Assembly: GCA_025355705.1 (NCBI GenBank)
Contig: JANXZD010000341.1
Coordinates: 1 to 6,228, forward strand
Source: Bacteroidota bacterium
GTDB taxonomy: Bacteria; Bacteroidota; Ignavibacteria; UBA10030; UBA8401
Length of the DNA stretch: 6,228 nt
Direction: 5' to 3'
The translations under genes were made by a program, and so were the position numbers. Shown piece after piece: positions 1-6,228 of the stretch. A model generated the notes under the pieces. That model had not been told where the DNA came from and did not search any database. It saw nothing but the letters and a program-made list of their open reading frames with translations. Every line of letters begins with the position of its first letter. The first letter of the stretch is position 1.

Positions 1-1175
1 GCAGAGGCTTGTTGTGTATAAAGATATGTCAAATGCGCCATCGTCCGAACATCCGGCCAGCCCATCGGCTGAGAAAGCAAAGCACCGGTTGCATATCGGG
101 AAGTATAATATGAATTGAATTGTGCTTCACCTGTTGTTGAAAATAATTCCGCCGCCGCCCATAGTCGCTCATCAGAATCATTTCCATCGCCATATTCACC
201 GGTTGCTGTTCCGGTCGGATTTTTGAAACCACCCGCAGGAACAATTGTTGTATGTAATTGTAAATATCCCCAAGCACGGCGCGAGACAGCAAGACATGAA
301 TCGGAAAAATTTTGATCGAACGATTTATACACGCGGGCGGCTCGAGCAAACACCGCTGCAAAATCGCCTGTCGCCGTCGATGAAATTTGATAGATGTATC
401 GTGTCCCATTATCCGTTGACGGCATCGAAAATCCTTCGAATTGTTCGTGCGTTACTTTGAAATATACTCCGCCGCTCGAATGCTGCATCTTCAACATCCA
501 ATTCAATTCATACCGCACTTCATCCAAAATATCGGGAACCGAATTTCCACTTTCTAAAATTCCAAGATCATCATTCGCAAATCGTGTCGGGAATAATTCA
601 TACGCCATCAATAATGTTCCGACAGTAACACCTGCGTTCACAATATATTTGCCATAGTCACCAGCATCATGCCATCCCCCGTTTACCGATCGAAACCCGG
701 TAGAATCAGAGGTTGAGTGATATGTTCCATCGTTCCCATGGCATCCCGCGCGTGCATATAATCCGGCAAAAAGAGCATTCAACGATTGACCGCATCGTTG
801 AAAATAGAATCCTTTTAATGAAGAATAGAAAACAGAATGGAAGACTGTGTCAGAAATTGAAAATTCGTACGATGTTTCGGAAGGTGAAACTGCGATGAAA
901 TACGTTCCCGGTTTTTTAAAGGAAGAAAAATCTCCTTTATACACCGTCAATCCCGTTGCGGGATCGTTTATTTTTGAAAGTGTAACTTTCCCAGAAAAAG
1001 AAGTTCCGTTACTACTTTTTTCAATGAGATGAAAACTATCGGCAAGTGTTGTCGTGAAAAATATTTTTTGTCCATTCGATAAATATCCGGCCTGATTTAC
1101 CATCACCGAGGACAAGACGGATGTTATACCTACACACCAAATCACAATAACCCTTAACAACCATCGTCGCGTCAT
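1..1175 (-). CDS. Secreted glycoside hydrolase family 9 enzyme (endoglucanase-type), 3' end outside window
   Basis: GH9 enzymes are inverting hydrolases of beta-1,4-glucans such as cellulose and cellodextrins. The frame is open from the ATG at 1175 to the window edge: 391 codons, no stop, no frameshift. Residues 1-22 form a signal peptide (MTRRW, then a hydrophobic stretch to VLSS). Residues 23-110 look like the Ig-like CelD_N domain, opening with VNQAGYLSNGQKIF. The catalytic (alpha/alpha)6 domain starts near 112 (FYFQRCGQ at 124-131). GGWHDAGDYGKY at 166-177 holds the GH9 aspartate motif; D173 is the expected base and D170 assists. RYELNWMLKMQ (221-231) and YGDGNDSDERLWAAAELF (328-345) are further family blocks. 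The proton-donor Glu lies near the C-terminus in this family and is not in view. The start sits 4 bases after the PorV-like stop with no good Shine-Dalgarno, suggesting coupled translation. Family assignment is secure. The substrate (cellulose, mixed-linkage glucan, cellodextrin or chito-type) is not settled, nor is a C-terminal sorting domain or CBM. Confidence 0.93.
   Translation of the reverse strand, partial: MTRRWLLRVIVIWCVGITSVLSSVMVNQAGYLSNGQKIFFTTTLADSFHLIEKSSNGTSFSGKVTLSKINDPATGLTVYKGDFSSFKKPGTYFIAVSPSETSYEFSISDTVFHSVFYSSLKGFYFQRCGQSLNALFAGLYARAGCHGNDGTYHSTSDSTGFRSVNGGWHDAGDYGKYIVNAGVTVGTLLMAYELFPTRFANDDLGILESGNSVPDILDEVRYELNWMLKMQHSSGGVYFKVTHEQFEGFSMPSTDNGTRYIYQISSTATGDFAAVFARAARVYKSFDQNFSDSCLAVSRRAWGYLQLHTTIVPAGGFKNPTGTATGEYGDGNDSDERLWAAAELFSTTGEAQFNSYYTSRYATGALLSQPMGWPDVRTMAHLTYLYTQQAS
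657..668 (-). other. GH9 catalytic DAGD motif
   Basis: These four codons encode Asp170-Ala-Gly-Asp173 of the GH9 enzyme, inside GGWHDAGDYGKY. In characterised GH9 enzymes the second aspartate activates the nucleophilic water and the first assists it. Both are intact here, so nothing visible suggests an inactive enzyme. The acid residue lies beyond the window. Confidence 0.9.
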
Positions 1176-1179
1176 ACAA

Positions 1180-2211
1180 TTAGAATATGATACCTATAGA
1201 GAACTTTTGAACATTATTGAGCCGTTGATAATCTTGATACGCATAATCAACCTTCAATTGTGTGTTCCCGATAAGAGCCTGCTGGATCCCAAATCCTAAA
1301 GTAAACCGTTCTTCGGCATTTTGCAAGAAAAGGGATTTATACCCGCCACGCAAGGAAACAAAATCATTGAAGACATATTCTCCTCCAACATCAACACTTT
1401 CATAATTATCACTGGGATGTGAAGCATCAACTGCAAGCACTAATCGGTTCCCTTCGATCGAAAACACATCGTATGCAATTCCAACTTTAAAATTCAACGG
1501 AAGGGTCCATTCATCCGTACGGGCATCGGCCGGAATATGTTGATTATTTCCTGTTGTAAAGATATCCGGATCGTAAAGAACGAGCGTGTTGTTTCCCAAC
1601 AAACGCATTTTGGATCCGAAATTTGAGATAGACATTCCTAACGTGATACCATCAAACGGCGTTTGATATTTCACTCCCATATCGATAGCAATTGCAGAAG
1701 CACTCATCTTCCAGATCTTTTGATAGATGAATTTCGGATTGAATCCAATTGAGAATTTATCTGTCAATTTCATCGCATACGTGATACCAACCGCAGCATC
1801 ACTCACACCGAACATTTCTCCCGTTCCACCCGGATTATCAACGGTCGTTACACTCATTTCAGGAATGCTTGATGATGTAAAATTCAATCCAATCACCCCA
1901 AGACTTCCAAGATTTACCGTTGCACCAAGATAATTATACTTTATATCAGCAAGCCACTGGGTATAATCAAAAACGATCCTGTTTCCGCTGAGATCGGCTA
2001 TTCCGGCGGGATTCCAAAACATCGCACTTTGGTCATCGGCTACAGCAACAAATGCTGATCCCATCCCCAGTGCACGGGCTCCCTGTGCGATAGAAAGAAA
2101 AGAAGCTGCTGTCGTACCGCGTTTTGAGACGTTCGAAATAAATTGCTGTGCCGGCATCGTGGCAGTTGTTAAGAACAAGACACAGATAAATTTTGTAATA
2201 TTCGATTTCAT
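1180..2211 (-). CDS. PorV/PorQ-family outer-membrane beta-barrel protein
   Basis: A 343-residue exported protein with a signal peptide at 1-21 (hydrophobic FICVLFLTTATMPAQ, cleavage near AQ-Q). The family signature is at residues 44-72: GARALGMGSAFVAVADD, then the SAMFWNPAGIA block, which marks PorV/PorQ (UPF0164, FadL-like) proteins. The rest alternates amphipathic strands with turns and ends in an aromatic residue (KFSIGIIF), as expected for a BAM-inserted barrel. In Porphyromonas, PorV carries T9SS cargo from the translocon to the attachment complex by binding the cargo C-terminal domain. Many FCB genomes hold several paralogues of unclear role. Here it lies 18 bases downstream of a gene whose product ends in such a domain and 4 bases upstream of a GH9 enzyme, so a role in exporting or anchoring these products is plausible. 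A substrate channel (FadL-like) is the main alternative. No clear Shine-Dalgarno precedes the ATG. Family call strong; role inferred. Confidence 0.88.
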   Translation of the reverse strand: MKSNITKFICVLFLTTATMPAQQFISNVSKRGTTAASFLSIAQGARALGMGSAFVAVADDQSAMFWNPAGIADLSGNRIVFDYTQWLADIKYNYLGATVNLGSLGVIGLNFTSSSIPEMSVTTVDNPGGTGEMFGVSDAAVGITYAMKLTDKFSIGFNPKFIYQKIWKMSASAIAIDMGVKYQTPFDGITLGMSISNFGSKMRLLGNNTLVLYDPDIFTTGNNQHIPADARTDEWTLPLNFKVGIAYDVFSIEGNRLVLAVDASHPSDNYESVDVGGEYVFNDFVSLRGGYKSLFLQNAEERFTLGFGIQQALIGNTQLKVDYAYQDYQRLNNVQKFSIGIIF

Positions 2212-2229
2212 AAGGACTATCGTTTAAAG

Positions 2230-5200
2230 TTATTTAATAAGTGCAAATCTTCCGATATGTGTTCCCACGTCTCCGGCATCGACATGATAAATGTAGAGAC
2301 CAAAGGCAACGTCTGTTCCATCTTCCGAGACAAGATTCCATGAAAGTGAACCGTTTGTTGCACCGGATTCTTTTATTAACGTTTTTACCAATGAACCGGA
2401 TACGGTATAGATCCGAATGGTACATTTTTGCGGAAGATTGATGAAATCAATTTTTCTATCACCACGACCGGTAGCATAGATCGTCTTTGGTTCCCACGAT
2501 GCATATCCTACGTATGGATTAGGGACAACACTGATGTTGCTCAACTGATTTGTAGCGAGACCAGGATCAGTGCGTGAAGATTTTGTTTTAATTGTAAAAT
2601 AATCGCCGGTGAAAAATGGCTTTTTCGTCTTGAAAATATATTTGTCTCCGGGCTGAGGCAGTGTTGGTGTTCCAAAATAAAAATACGATATTTTCCAAGG
2701 TATCCACAGGTTGACATTGTTGTTCGTGAATTCCAATACTTTAATGAAATCTCCTGAACTCAATTTACTGTCACCATCATTATCTTGAATGATAAATTTA
2801 TTTCGATATCCAAACGTTGTATTGGTGATCGTAAAGTTAACCGGAATCGGTGGATAGACAACCGGATCCAGATCGCCATTGGATGTATCAACGTTTGTTG
2901 CAAAATATTTTATCTCATAATCGCTTGGCCATAATTTATTGAGAGATGGAGCAGAACTATCCGGAGTAACAAAAATGAATACCGATGGTTTACCAACAGT
3001 CCAACCCATTGTGTCCAAAACGATCTTTGGATCGTTCTTTATGGCAAGTGTCATACCATCAAACGGCGTACTCGATTTGTCTCCCGAAACATCGACAATT
3101 TTTACATCACGAAGCACCGTATCAATTCTAGCACCGATTGTACGGAAAACACTGACTGACTTTGTGCCGTACTCCGGAAATTTACCGCTTGAATCAAATT
3201 GTATCTTGTAATCAGTTCCTGTTGTGATCGTGTTTGGATTAACAATTTGAATTACGATTGAACCAGTGCCGATTCCCTGACTGACTCGACTCAACGTTCC
3301 CTCGATTTGCGGTGGAACATATCCGGCTGCTGCAGCATTTGGAGTAACAACTGCGCAGTTGATATCAATAAATTTCAACGTTCCATTCACATCTTCTGTT
3401 ATGATCTTCGGACATTCTGTCGGTTGTAAACCTGTTTTACCATATGTGGGATCGCCCTGATCGTAAGAAACTATTGCATAATAATATTTTACTCCATTCT
3501 TAACATCTTTATCGATGTATGAATGTTGTAATCCGGTATTATTACCGCGCCAGAAATGTGCGCCATTGATACCAACAGGATCTGGTCCTTTGATACTGTC
3601 GATCACATCAAATTGTGCGATCGGTTTCCAATATTTCTTTTCGCCTTTAGAATCAGTGATCGTTTTAACATCATTGAACTCTGCTTCTTGGCTTCTCAAG
3701 ACCATATATCCTTCAAAATCTCTTCTGCGTAAAAATCTGTCATACGAATTCTCTGATAAGTTGTCCCAATAAAGGAATACCTGTTTATCTCCGGCAACTG
3801 CAGTGACGTGTGGAGTAAGAGGAGGAGCAGAAAAATTATAATACGCATTATAAATCGCTTGAACCGTTGACTTATTGAAAATGACTTGATCAAGATCAGC
3901 TCCCATAATAAGAGCCATCGAGAATCGTTCACGAGCATTTTTGTTCAACGGGAATGGTCCCGAAGAGAATACAATACTGATGTTTGAATTCGTGATTCCG
4001 GTATCAACAAATCCTCCGGTCATTTTTCTCCAGAGAACTTCATTGTTTTTCGGCCATACACCATTGGGACCTTTGTCTGCCAATGGGGTTAACGAAACAG
4101 CGGACAAACCAATTTGATCCGATTCGTCTTTGTCGGTCTCATCAAAATTGGGTTCGCCATGAGTTGGTATTCCATCGCCTTCGCCGGCATCGCGACCATT
4201 GTATTGTGGGTCGAATGGTCCAACACCATCGGCACCAAGATCGTCGTTCAATGGTTCACCCGCATCCCATTGACCGTTCTTATTGATATCTTCAAATTTT
4301 ACCCAGTTATGATTATTATCGATATTATCATCGCGACGTTCATCAATCATTCCGTCTTCATCATCATCAATACCATTTTCAGAATTTCCGGGACTTTCCA
4401 AATATGCATATCCATAATATCCTGTTAACCAGTTCCCAAATTGTGGTTCACCTTTCCCAAGATGATCCCAAGCATAACAGAGATCGAGAGCGGTGCTGTA
4501 GCTTGCATCATCATTTCCGCTGGCAGGACCGCCGACACCGGGATCAGAAAAAAAACCAAAACATGTACTGTCATATTTTTTGTCGGAGATATTCACTATA
4601 TCATAATGCCAGAAAATAACATCTTCAGCGAGCACGTGCGACCATTGAAATCCTCGCACTTCAACACGCAAACCCAGACCACCGCGATCAGTTTCTAGAG
4701 ATTCAGCTACAATAGGAAAATACTTATACGGAGGTCGTTTATATTTTCCATCTTTCGAATCGTCCATAACAAAAAATGTTTCGAAATCTGCATTGTTCAC
4801 TCCTCGACCAAAATATCCATACCAATAACCGTTCCATTCGGGTGTTTTCCCAAGCGCTGTTGGCCACACCGGCGGAAACGACATTGAATCTCTATTGATA
4901 GCAGGAGATTTCACAGGATTTTTTAAGTTCATATATCCGGGAACCGGTTCAAATCCCCAGATCAAACCTGTTACCGGATCTTTCGGCATTTCTTCACGAT
5001 ACGATGTTTCCAGAGGATGAATGATCTGATTATTTCCGGGAGCTTTTACTTGTGCAGCAACAAGAACAGAAACGCCGTCCAGATATTGATGCCCTGAACC
5101 TTTCGGCCATTCGAGCGACGGTGCGTATGGCCATTGACCAACTTCTCCATTACTGAAATATAATGTTCGAACAAGATTTCCATCCATTGTTCCCTGGCGT

Positions 5201-5328
5201 CTGAATTGATATTCACCTTTTGCATCATTGCGATAGGCTTGAATTTTTGGATCAACCTGTCCGTTTAATGGAACAAAAGAAAAACAGATCAATACTAGAA
5301 ATGACAGTATTATAAATTTAAACTTCAT
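2230..5328 (-). CDS. Large exported protein with FnIII-like domain and T9SS/FlgD-like C-terminal sorting domain, function unknown
   Basis: A 1032-residue protein. Residues 1-23 are a signal peptide (MKFKFIILSF, hydrophobic to FVPLNG); there is no lipobox cysteine, so it is not an obvious lipoprotein. Residues 25-500 match no family I can name; they are rich in Trp, Tyr and Gly (for example WNGYWYGYFGRG at 165-176) and contain an acidic Asp/Asn/Gly-rich stretch at about 318-405. Residues 505-625 resemble a fibronectin III domain (TPHVTAVAGDKQVFLYWD, then FEGYMVLRS and YYYAIVSYDQGDP). Residues 660-925 look beta-rich and include an EF-hand-like loop at 849-860. Residues 930-1032 are a FlgD-like/type A sorting domain ending GRFALIK. 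I expect a cell-surface or secreted protein, perhaps a carbohydrate-binding partner of the adjacent TonB receptor, but no catalytic motif is evident. The ATG is fixed by the signal peptide and by GAGGAG six bases upstream. It starts 22 bases after the receptor stop. Gene reality is certain; function is unknown. Confidence 0.93.
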   Translation of the reverse strand: MKFKFIILSFLVLICFSFVPLNGQVDPKIQAYRNDAKGEYQFRRQGTMDGNLVRTLYFSNGEVGQWPYAPSLEWPKGSGHQYLDGVSVLVAAQVKAPGNNQIIHPLETSYREEMPKDPVTGLIWGFEPVPGYMNLKNPVKSPAINRDSMSFPPVWPTALGKTPEWNGYWYGYFGRGVNNADFETFFVMDDSKDGKYKRPPYKYFPIVAESLETDRGGLGLRVEVRGFQWSHVLAEDVIFWHYDIVNISDKKYDSTCFGFFSDPGVGGPASGNDDASYSTALDLCYAWDHLGKGEPQFGNWLTGYYGYAYLESPGNSENGIDDDEDGMIDERRDDNIDNNHNWVKFEDINKNGQWDAGEPLNDDLGADGVGPFDPQYNGRDAGEGDGIPTHGEPNFDETDKDESDQIGLSAVSLTPLADKGPNGVWPKNNEVLWRKMTGGFVDTGITNSNISIVFSSGPFPLNKNARERFSMALIMGADLDQVIFNKSTVQAIYNAYYNFSAPPLTPHVTAVAGDKQVFLYWDNLSENSYDRFLRRRDFEGYMVLRSQEAEFNDVKTITDSKGEKKYWKPIAQFDVIDSIKGPDPVGINGAHFWRGNNTGLQHSYIDKDVKNGVKYYYAIVSYDQGDPTYGKTGLQPTECPKIITEDVNGTLKFIDINCAVVTPNAAAAGYVPPQIEGTLSRVSQGIGTGSIVIQIVNPNTITTGTDYKIQFDSSGKFPEYGTKSVSVFRTIGARIDTVLRDVKIVDVSGDKSSTPFDGMTLAIKNDPKIVLDTMGWTVGKPSVFIFVTPDSSAPSLNKLWPSDYEIKYFATNVDTSNGDLDPVVYPPIPVNFTITNTTFGYRNKFIIQDNDGDSKLSSGDFIKVLEFTNNNVNLWIPWKISYFYFGTPTLPQPGDKYIFKTKKPFFTGDYFTIKTKSSRTDPGLATNQLSNISVVPNPYVGYASWEPKTIYATGRGDRKIDFINLPQKCTIRIYTVSGSLVKTLIKESGATNGSLSWNLVSEDGTDVAFGLYIYHVDAGDVGTHIGRFALIK
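2233..2541 (-). other. C-terminal sorting domain (T9SS type A / FlgD-like) of the large exported protein
   Basis: Residues 930-1032 run from SNISVVPNPYVGYASWE through TIRIYTVSGSLVKTL and GSLSWNLVSEDG to FGLYIYHVD and the terminal GRFALIK. This order (VxPNPY, an IYTxxG strand, a WN-DG turn, GxYIY, terminal K-rich strand) is that of the Ig-fold C-terminal domains that direct proteins through the type IX secretion system in Bacteroidota and relatives. The same fold occurs as a FlgD Ig-like domain, so the sorting function is likely but not proven by sequence alone. Confidence 0.8.
2749..2784 (-). other. Single EF-hand-like Ca2+-binding loop in the large exported protein
   Basis: Residues 849-860 read DNDGDSKLSSGD. 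Acidic or polar side chains fall at loop positions 1, 3, 5, 9 and 12, with Gly at 4 and a hydrophobic residue at 8. This fits a canonical 12-residue calcium loop, with Asp instead of the usual Glu at position 12. No paired EF-hand is evident, so it may be a dockerin-like or structural calcium site. Binding is inferred. Confidence 0.5.
3454..3816 (-). other. Fibronectin type III-like domain of the large exported protein
   Basis: Residues 505-625 start with TPHVTAVAGDKQVFLYWD, continue with FEGYMVLRSQEAEF and end with GVKYYYAIVSYDQGDP. The Trp in the early strand, the Y.V.RS strand and the Tyr-rich late strand are the usual FnIII landmarks in extracellular bacterial enzymes and surface proteins. 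A long insertion lies between the middle strands. Such domains are normally spacers, so this does not reveal the protein's activity. Confidence 0.6.
4114..4377 (-). other. Acidic Asp/Asn/Gly-rich segment with putative calcium loops
   Basis: Residues 318-405 of the large exported protein are dominated by Asp, Glu, Asn and Gly. They carry loop-like units such as NGIDDDEDGMIDE (318-330) and DINKNGQWDAGEP (347-359), followed by a related stretch containing DAGEGDGIPTHGEP (380-393). The pattern DxNxNGxxDxGE resembles thrombospondin type 3 and dockerin-style calcium loops. The segment probably folds only when Ca2+ is bound. It is embedded between regions without a recognised fold. Confidence 0.6.
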
Positions 5329-5334
5329 TGTACG

Positions 5335-5340
5335 CTCCTC
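5335..5340 (-). promoter_or_regulatory. Strong ribosome-binding site of the large exported protein
   Basis: On the minus strand GAGGAG lies six bases before the ATG at 5328 (GAGGAG-cgtaca-ATG). It is the only convincing Shine-Dalgarno sequence among the three gene starts in the window. It fixes the start and suggests that this gene is translated independently of the receptor upstream. Confidence 0.8.
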
Positions 5341-5350
5341 AACGTATTAT

Positions 5351-6228
5351 CTAAAATCCTAGATTTAAACCAAAACGCACTTGGCGCGGGTTTGAAAAGC
5401 TCCCCGGGTTATTCTGATATTCTGGTATTGTATTCACACCGACGATTTTTTGAGCATTCTGTGCAGTTGTCAGATCGATATTTGCTCTTCCGCTCCAAGC
5501 ATCAACGTTATTCTCATTTTTAACATCAAGAACGTTATAGATCAACATGGAAATGGAAAGATTAACAGATTCAAATTGGAAATTCTTTTCAGCACGTAAA
5601 TCAAGATTGTTTGTTGACGGTTTAAGTGCGCCATTCTCAAATCGGATCAATGATGCTCGGGTATCTTCTGTATATGGGAATCCATTCCCATACTGAAAAA
5701 TAAGTCCCATGGTCCAATTCCCTAATTCGCCAATTGTTAAGTTCAAATTCAACGTAGATCGTTGATCCCAGCTTAATGGTACCAATTGTTTATTTGTTTC
5801 AACCGGCGGATTGCTTTGATTGTTGTAAAAGACTGAAAGCGGATCGGATGCATCACCTTCAGCAATTTGATACGTGTAATCTGCGCGTAAACTAAAATAA
5901 TCTGCGTATCGCCGATCAAACGAAAGGATCAACCCACGCACGCTTCCATAGTCGCGGTTGATGAACCGTCCATATTTCACACCTTGAGTTGTATTGATAA
6001 TTTCCATTCCAAGAAGATTTCGGATATCGCGATAGTACACGGTAAAATCAACACCGATATTTTCAAACAGTGCCTGTTGAAGTCCGAGTTCATACGTTGT
6101 GGTTCGTTGGGCATCCAAATTTGGATTTCCGGTCTGTGCTGAAAGCGAAGCACCACTTTGAACTAAATAATCTGAGTTATTATAGAGATTTTCAAATGTC
6201 GGAATTTGGAAAAAATGCCCGTATGAAA
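5351..6228 (-). CDS. TonB-dependent outer-membrane receptor, C-terminal part (5' end outside window)
   Basis: The frame is open from the window edge to the TAG at 5351, giving 291 visible residues of what should be a much longer protein; an N-terminal signal, plug domain and any carboxypeptidase-like domain would lie upstream. TonB-dependent receptors import large substrates (siderophores, vitamins, oligosaccharides) through a 22-strand barrel powered by TonB/ExbBD. Visible landmarks are SYGHFFQIPTFENLY at the start, TGNPNLDAQRTTTYELGLQ (typical GNPNLxxxxTTxYELG), the VPLSWDQRSTLNLNL strand, NLDLRAEKNFQFE, a VYNVLDVKNENNV-like strand (read here as LIYNVLDVKNENNV) and the terminal aromatic beta-signal VRFGLNLGF. 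A TTG at 6118 is only an internal Leu codon of the GNPNLD motif, not a start. The stop is 22 bases before the large exported protein, so the two are probably co-transcribed. Substrate cannot be read from this part; the GH9 gene downstream hints at oligosaccharides. SusC-type identity is not established. Confidence 0.9.
   Translation of the reverse strand, partial: SYGHFFQIPTFENLYNNSDYLVQSGASLSAQTGNPNLDAQRTTTYELGLQQALFENIGVDFTVYYRDIRNLLGMEIINTTQGVKYGRFINRDYGSVRGLILSFDRRYADYFSLRADYTYQIAEGDASDPLSVFYNNQSNPPVETNKQLVPLSWDQRSTLNLNLTIGELGNWTMGLIFQYGNGFPYTEDTRASLIRFENGALKPSTNNLDLRAEKNFQFESVNLSISMLIYNVLDVKNENNVDAWSGRANIDLTTAQNAQKIVGVNTIPEYQNNPGSFSNPRQVRFGLNLGF

Noticed and set aside
305..313. Possible frameshift in the GH9 gene at the A5/T4 homopolymer run
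   Set aside because: Recounting the bases shows that the reading frame runs through FDQNFSDSCLAVSRRAW without a break, so no frameshift is needed.
29..409. A 126-codon minus-strand frame beginning MGHDTSIKFHRRRQ
   Set aside because: It overlaps the GH9 gene in a different register on the same strand. The GH9 register carries the family motifs throughout this stretch, so this frame is a shadow.
4114..4428. Plus-strand frame encoding a hydrophobic, Ile-rich, membrane-like protein
   Set aside because: It is the antisense shadow of the Asp-rich segment: GAT codons read as ATC on the other strand. It has no ribosome-binding site and lies inside a certain gene.
5271..5328. Lipoprotein signal in the large exported protein (Cys15 in LVLICFSF)
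   Set aside because: The cysteine lies within the hydrophobic core and lacks the small residues required just before it in a lipobox. A standard signal peptide with cleavage near residue 23 fits better.
5329..5350. Promoter or terminator between the receptor and the large exported protein
   Set aside because: The 22-base gap contains the ribosome-binding site but no hairpin with a T-run and no room for a full promoter.
6116..6118. TTG as a start codon giving a 255-residue protein
   Set aside because: The frame continues upstream to the window edge with clear TonB-receptor sequence (SYGHFFQIPTFENLY and GNPNLD), so TTG is an internal leucine codon.
6114..6127. Perfect palindrome ATCCAAATTTGGAT
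   Set aside because: It encodes the conserved NPNLD part of the receptor and is far from any gene start, so an operator is not supported.

Overview
The window is part of one co-directional gene cluster on the minus strand of a low-to-mid GC genome. The four reading frames fill it almost completely, with gaps of only 22, 18 and 4 bases. In transcription order (high to low coordinates) they are: (1) the C-terminal part of a TonB-dependent outer-membrane receptor, whose 5' end lies outside the window; (2) a 1032-residue exported protein of unknown function with a fibronectin III-like domain, acidic Ca2+-loop-like segments and a C-terminal type IX secretion (T9SS)/FlgD-like sorting domain; (3) a complete PorV/PorQ-family outer-membrane beta-barrel; (4) the N-terminal 391 residues of a secreted glycoside hydrolase family 9 (GH9, cellulase-type) enzyme, whose 3' end lies outside the window.

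The TonB receptor, the VVPNPYV...GRFALIK type of C-terminal domain and the PorV-like protein together point to the Fibrobacterota-Chlorobiota-Bacteroidota (FCB) superphylum. The style resembles Ignavibacteria, Kryptonia, Calditrichota or Marinimicrobia-like lineages more than classical Bacteroides. This is inferred from protein style; the window holds no phylogenetic marker.

The layout suggests a surface polysaccharide-use operon. The GH9 enzyme would cut a beta-glucan outside the cell, the large exported protein could bind or present substrate at the surface, the PorV-like barrel could assist export or anchoring of proteins with a sorting domain, and the TonB receptor would import the products. 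It looks like a Sus-type locus, but no SusD is visible and a PorV paralogue with a giant T9SS-type protein is present instead. That functional link is inference.

There is no gene-free stretch over 25 bases. I see no tRNA, rRNA, insertion sequence, CRISPR array, promoter or rho-independent terminator. A strong ribosome-binding site precedes only the large exported protein; the two downstream genes have little or no Shine-Dalgarno sequence and may rely on translational coupling. The GH9 frame (1-1175) and the upstream part of the receptor frame (6119-6228) run off the window edges and are easily missed by an ORF search that requires both a start and a stop.
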